Shown one piece after another: positions 60,407 to 64,000 of a stretch of DNA of 64,000 nt. Both the position numbers and the translations under genes were made by a program. The notes beneath the pieces were generated by a model, which saw only the letters and a program-made list of their open reading frames with translations, did not search any database and was not told the DNA's origin. Each line of letters opens with the position of its first letter. Positions within the stretch are counted from its first letter, which is position 1. The stretch is taken from the NCBI GenBank assembly GCA_020630975.1, contig JAHDID010000008.1, forward strand, positions 82,823 to 146,822, read 5' to 3'. This DNA comes from Verrucomicrobiota bacterium. GTDB lineage: Bacteria > Verrucomicrobiota > Verrucomicrobiia > Verrucomicrobiales > DEV007.

Positions 60407-60733
60407 TTACCGAGTGATCGTGATCGAAACACCAGGACGACGGTAGGAATAGCTCGGACGGTAGTGGTAGTTCGACGGTGCGTATGGGCCATAATAGTTC
60501 GAATGGCTCTGGTATCTGGCTCTCTGAGCACAGGTATTGTGATAAGCTGGCACCCAGGTGTAGCGCACACAGCCGTTGTAGTTGACCGGGCGGTAGTAGG
60601 CGTAGACGTGTTTTTTGCAGTAGCCACAGGTACTGATGACCCGAGATTTGTAGGAGTGAGCTTCTGCTTTAGGAGCTGCAATACTGCCAAACAGCAGCAC
60701 CGCAATCGCGATGAGAGTTAATCTAATTTTCAT
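60407..60733 (-). CDS. Small secreted Tyr-rich protein E (distant member of the tandem family)
   Basis: 108 residues. Signal peptide KIRLTLIAIAVLLFGSIAAP ending near KAEA. Mature: STCGYCKKHVYAYYRPVNYN, GCVRYTWVPAYHNTCAQRAR, then a Tyr/Ser/Asn/Pro-rich tail (HSNYYGPYAPSNYHYRPSYS). The central YYRPVNYNGCVRYTW resembles the family tail V-x-Y-x-x-x-x-x-x-G-x-x-x-x-W, but is internal here and followed by a low-complexity tail of its own. Four Cys. Own promoter region (AT-rich 60734-60831) and own terminator. Confidence 0.72.
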   Translation of the reverse strand: MKIRLTLIAIAVLLFGSIAAPKAEAHSYKSRVISTCGYCKKHVYAYYRPVNYNGCVRYTWVPAYHNTCAQRARYQSHSNYYGPYAPSNYHYRPSYSYRRPGVSITITR

Positions 60734-60831
60734 AATATCAAGTAGCTAACAGCGATGTGTATTCGCTGAGCGTTCGGCCGATAGACGAAGCGATTTTTCG
60801 CCTATGCAGGAAAATCAGAAAAAATCTCGAT

Positions 60832-61149
60832 CTACAGAACTTCTTGCAGGAGAGCTTCGATCTTGTTTTTCTCTGGGCTACGCAGTGCCAAGTAGACCGT
60901 CTTGGGCTCTTCCTCGAGAAAACAGCGAATCTGGGCAGACTCGAGGGTACGCTTTTCGACACGAAAAGTACGATTCTTGAAGCCGGCCTGAAAAAGCTCA
61001 ATCAGACGCTCGACCACATCTGCGGCTAGTTCCACAGATCGGGGCTCGGCAGATCCTGAGTCGATCGTCTCGACTGGCTGGATAGACATGGTAGATCCAG
61101 TCAGATCAAAAATAGTCCCGACACTGTCGACGTATTGGTATTCGGCCAT
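60832..61149 (-). CDS. Hypothetical protein downstream of the hybrid kinase
   Basis: 105 residues: AEYQYVDSVGTIFDLTGSTM, SIQPVETIDSGSAEP, VERLIELFQAGFKNRTFRVE, IRCFLEEEPKTVYLALRSPE. Cytoplasmic, mixed alpha/beta; no family known to me. It starts 19 bp after the kinase stop codon on the same strand, so it is likely co-transcribed and may be part of the signalling system. Confidence 0.65.
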   Translation of the reverse strand: MAEYQYVDSVGTIFDLTGSTMSIQPVETIDSGSAEPRSVELAADVVERLIELFQAGFKNRTFRVEKRTLESAQIRCFLEEEPKTVYLALRSPEKNKIEALLQEVL

Positions 61150-61168
61150 ACTACAGAGCTACATTCCT

Positions 61169-64000
61169 CTAGGAATCTGAGAAAGTATACTCCAACTCCA
61201 GATGACGCGAAATGCACGAGAAGATTTCGTGAGCTTTGAATGGCTTGGCCAAGAAGTCAGCGCAGCCTGCCTCTAGAGCAGCCTGCTTGGCCTGCTCCAG
61301 CGCATATGCCGTGAGCGAAACGATGATCGGACCATCGTCTGGATGAGCTCCTTTGATCTCACGAGTCGCCTCAGTCCCCGTCATCACCGGCATATTCTCA
61401 TCCATCAGGATCAGATCTGGCTGCCACTCGGCACATTTCTCGACAGCTTCCTTACCATTGTGCGCCTCGCACATCTCGAAGCCGGCTTTTCCCAAAATCT
61501 TCTTCAATAGCAGGCGGTTGTTGGGCATGTCCTCGGCGATGAGGATCTTCACAGGATCGTGATGGGCAGCCAGACCATTGACCTTTTGCGCCTGATCCTC
61601 GCTCAGACTGCTGGAGCCATTGTCATCGACTGTATCTGGTGCCACCTCATCGCACTCGATGTAGAAGTAAAAAGTCGTGCCTTTGCCATACTCGGACTGC
61701 ACATCGATATCACCACCCATCAGCTGGATGAAGCTACGAGCGATCGGCAGTCCGAGACCGGTTCCCTCGGATGAGCGTAGCCCCGACTCGGTCTGACCGT
61801 ATTTCTCAAACAACTTGGGTAAGTCCTCCTTTGAGATACCTTTACCCGTATCTTGGATCTGGAAGGACAAGCGAAGCTTGCGTCGCGAGCCGTCTTCGGC
61901 CTCGAATGGCTCGCCTATCACCACTGCACTGACCGATAGAGTGACCGCCCCTTTATCGGTGAACTTGATCGCATTACCCATCAGGTTGAGCAGAGTCTGG
62001 CGCACCTTACTCCGATCGGTGAACACTCGATCCGGTAGTGGCGACAGCGCGCTAAACTCAAAACCAATGTTCTTGGCATCGGCTTTCATGCTCAGCATGT
62101 CGTAGACCGACTTCAGCAGCGGTGTCAGCTCGAAGGTTTCATCCACTTTCTCGATCTTGCCGGCTTCGATCTTCGATAGGTCTAGGATATCATTGATCAC
62201 ATCGAGCAAGTGATCACCACTGCTGTTTACGATCTCGATCAGCTCGCGCTGGCGCGGAGTGAGCGACTCATCCTCTTGGACGATCTCGGTGAAACCGATG
62301 ATTGAGTTGAGCGGCGTCCTCAGCTCATGGGTCATCTTAGCCAAGAAGTCACTCTTGGCTCGATTTGCCACCTCGGCCTGGTGTTTTGCCTCCTCGAGGT
62401 GCTCCATGTAGTGCTGCTCTTTCTCCGCCAAGCTCAGCTGAGAAATCGAGATACCAAATTGAGGCGAGAGTGCATTGATCAGCTTGATCTCATCGTCATG
62501 CCATTCGGCCTCTGGGCGCTGCGACAAGAGCAGGATCACCCCATTTGGCCGATCCAAAAATCGAGTCGACGAAAAGATCACTGAAGAAAATTCATCTATA
62601 CCTTCGAGCTCCGCCAATACCTCTCGGAGCTCGTCCGATATCGATGCGATAAACGCTGTCTCCGACCCTAGAGCACGGGTCACCACAGCATCGTCATACT
62701 GCAGCGGCACGCTCACATCACAGTCTGAACCATCTGAATGATAACTGGTGATTTGCTTGAGAGTAGTCTCGGCCTCTTCTTCCTCCGCCTCGATAGCTCG
62801 GTAGATGATGCCCTGCTCCACCCCGAAGTGATCGACTAGGTTTTTCAGCGGGGCCGTAAAAATTTCATCCTCGCGACTGCTCTGGTGCAGGCCGTGCGAA
62901 GTCCTCTCGATCAGCACCGCATGCTGCAGCTGCCTAGCTAGAGCGACCTCGGCACGATCTCGCTCGGCACTGATCGTGGCCTCCCGCCTTTCGATGGCTT
63001 TGATATGGTTTGCAAAAATCGTCCTGACGATACAGAAAACCAAGATCAACAAAGCCAGTATCGAAATGATCCGAAACCACCAGGTCTGGTAAAACGGCGG
63101 GATAATTTTCACCCTGAGCTGAGCGATAGTTTTATTCCACTTCTCTCCATCGGTCGAGTTCTCCACCATGAAGTTATAGTTACCCACTGGGATACTCTGA
63201 TAAGAAGCACGCAAACTAGCATCAGCTTGTTTCCACTCCTTATCGAGACCTTCCATCTTATAGCGGAAGTAACCTTGTCGTGGAAAACGATAGTCGAGAT
63301 TGCCCATCTTGAAGGCGAACTGGTTGCGATCATCGAATGGGATTCGCAGCTCAGACGTAGAAGCAATAGGCTTTTCGAGTATCTGATCAGGTCCGGGTTT
63401 CACTAGGACACCAAAATGCTCAAAACCAGTGATGAGCGGCCTCGGCGTCTGAATCCGCTGAGGAAACTTCTGCGGATTAATCGGATTAAATCCATCATTC
63501 CCCCCGAACAACAGCAACTCTACCCCATTGCTATCACGAGCCGTAGCCACTGCGTTTCTACTGAAATCACCTGGCTGTAGACCATCTTTCTCGAAGAAAT
63601 TCCGAAACTTGATCTCCTTGCGTATATTCTCCAAACGAGAGAGGTGCCTACTAGTCGCTACCCACAGGTAGCCATCGCTATCCTGAGACAAGTTCACAAT
63701 ATGATCCTCTGGCAAATCTGAAGCAGCCTTGCGCAGATGGGTCATAAAATCGCTCTCTAGATCAATACGGCATAGGCCCTTGTCATCCGTTCCTACCCAC
63801 AAAAAACGCCCGATGCGAATGATGGAAGTGATGTCATTGAGCATCGTGGCTATCTCATTTGGGATAAAGTTCCTAGCCGACTCGATCTCACCATTCTCCT
63901 CAGACCACACATAGATACCCTCATCCGAGGCTATCCACAGTTTCTTGCCCTCCTCATCAAAGTGAAAGTCATTAATAAATTCCACTTCCACATTGTTTTT
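61169..64000 (-). CDS. Hybrid sensor histidine kinase (propeller, Y_Y_Y, kinase, receiver), N-terminus outside window
   Basis: Open to the window edge, at least 943 residues; the true start lies beyond 64000. Order: two-component propeller repeats (KLWIASDEGIYVWSEENG, FLWVGTDDKGLCRID, YLWVATSRHLSRL), a Y_Y_Y domain (YFRYKMEGLDKEWKQADASL), one membrane segment (WWFRIISILALLILVFCIVR), a GAF-like region, HisKA with the phospho-His in FLAKMTHELRTPLNSIIGF (near 62325), HATPase with NLMGNAIKFTDKG and QIQDTGKGI, and a C-terminal receiver with the acceptor Asp in DLILMDENMPVMTG (near 61405). This is the one-protein hybrid two-component type known for sensing oligosaccharides outside the cell in Bacteroidetes. 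The output regulator is not seen. The small protein gene follows it. Confidence 0.92.
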   Translation of the reverse strand, partial: KNNVEVEFINDFHFDEEGKKLWIASDEGIYVWSEENGEIESARNFIPNEIATMLNDITSIIRIGRFLWVGTDDKGLCRIDLESDFMTHLRKAASDLPEDHIVNLSQDSDGYLWVATSRHLSRLENIRKEIKFRNFFEKDGLQPGDFSRNAVATARDSNGVELLLFGGNDGFNPINPQKFPQRIQTPRPLITGFEHFGVLVKPGPDQILEKPIASTSELRIPFDDRNQFAFKMGNLDYRFPRQGYFRYKMEGLDKEWKQADASLRASYQSIPVGNYNFMVENSTDGEKWNKTIAQLRVKIIPPFYQTWWFRIISILALLILVFCIVRTIFANHIKAIERREATISAERDRAEVALARQLQHAVLIERTSHGLHQSSREDEIFTAPLKNLVDHFGVEQGIIYRAIEAEEEEAETTLKQITSYHSDGSDCDVSVPLQYDDAVVTRALGSETAFIASISDELREVLAELEGIDEFSSVIFSSTRFLDRPNGVILLLSQRPEAEWHDDEIKLINALSPQFGISISQLSLAEKEQHYMEHLEEAKHQAEVANRAKSDFLAKMTHELRTPLNSIIGFTEIVQEDESLTPRQRELIEIVNSSGDHLLDVINDILDLSKIEAGKIEKVDETFELTPLLKSVYDMLSMKADAKNIGFEFSALSPLPDRVFTDRSKVRQTLLNLMGNAIKFTDKGAVTLSVSAVVIGEPFEAEDGSRRKLRLSFQIQDTGKGISKEDLPKLFEKYGQTESGLRSSEGTGLGLPIARSFIQLMGGDIDVQSEYGKGTTFYFYIECDEVAPDTVDDNGSSSLSEDQAQKVNGLAAHHDPVKILIAEDMPNNRLLLKKILGKAGFEMCEAHNGKEAVEKCAEWQPDLILMDENMPVMTGTEATREIKGAHPDDGPIIVSLTAYALEQAKQAALEAGCADFLAKPFKAHEIFSCISRHLELEYTFSDS

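Overview
The window looks like chromosomal DNA from a marine or aquatic member of the Verrucomicrobia (Planctomycetes-Verrucomicrobia-Chlamydiae group). The grounds are: five S1-type sulfatase genes carrying six sulfatase domains; a giant secreted protein that begins with the LEPR-x-L-[FL]-S-A motif typical of this group; an ECF sigma factor followed by a membrane anti-sigma-like protein; secreted proteins ending in the F-[FY]-R-V-R tail common in verrucomicrobial exoproteins; and start codons mostly without Shine-Dalgarno sites. This is inferred from protein character; no rRNA gene is present to confirm it.

Layout. 1-2487: replication start region, with dnaN (cut by the window edge) and dnaA on the minus strand, then a 515-bp AT-rich candidate oriC that ends in a 21-bp-phased repeat array. 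2488-4079: ECF sigma factor and anti-sigma-like/OstA-like protein. 4215-14432: sulfatases, including a two-domain fusion, interrupted by an AT-richer patch (5840-8090) with a secreted protein, an unknown protein, a receiver domain and a FlaR-like P-loop kinase, and by a HisC-like aminotransferase and an SRPBCC protein. 14454-17418: three-gene minus operon (HEAT-like exoprotein, PQQ propeller, small membrane protein). 17608-29330: mixed housekeeping and accessory genes: GT4 glycogen-synthase-like enzyme, an AbrB/RelE-type toxin-antitoxin pair, AvtA, an orphan RHH antitoxin, an iduronate-sulfatase-like gene, an orphan BrnT-like toxin, a lipoprotein, a TlpA-like thioredoxin, RuvA, an ATP-grasp-like unknown and an FAD oxidoreductase.

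29339-48559 is one uninterrupted 6406-codon gene, about 30% of the window. It encodes a LEPR-type exoprotein with a metzincin-like HExxHxxGxxD site, calcium-binding Asp-rich repeats, an 85-90-residue tandem repeat, two PA14-like domains, a discoidin-like domain, two LamG-like domains and many DUF11-type repeats. 48977-58761 holds an RNase-H-like exonuclease, a GYF+RDD membrane protein with a GH57 alpha-glucan branching enzyme, another sulfatase, a ZnuA-type metal-binding lipoprotein, a GH63-like glucosidase and an MFS permease. 58758-60733 is an array of five small secreted, mostly Cys-rich proteins on one strand with a shared C-terminal motif. 60832-64000 holds a small unknown protein and a large hybrid sensor kinase cut by the window end.

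Functional picture: a polysaccharide-degrading heterotroph (sulfatases, giant adhesin/enzyme scaffold, hybrid sensor kinase with propeller) that stores alpha-glucan (GT4 synthase-like, GH57 branching enzyme, GH63-like glucosidase). The least explained signals are the 21-bp-phased TAGGGTACA arrays at three intergenic sites and the five-gene small secreted protein family.
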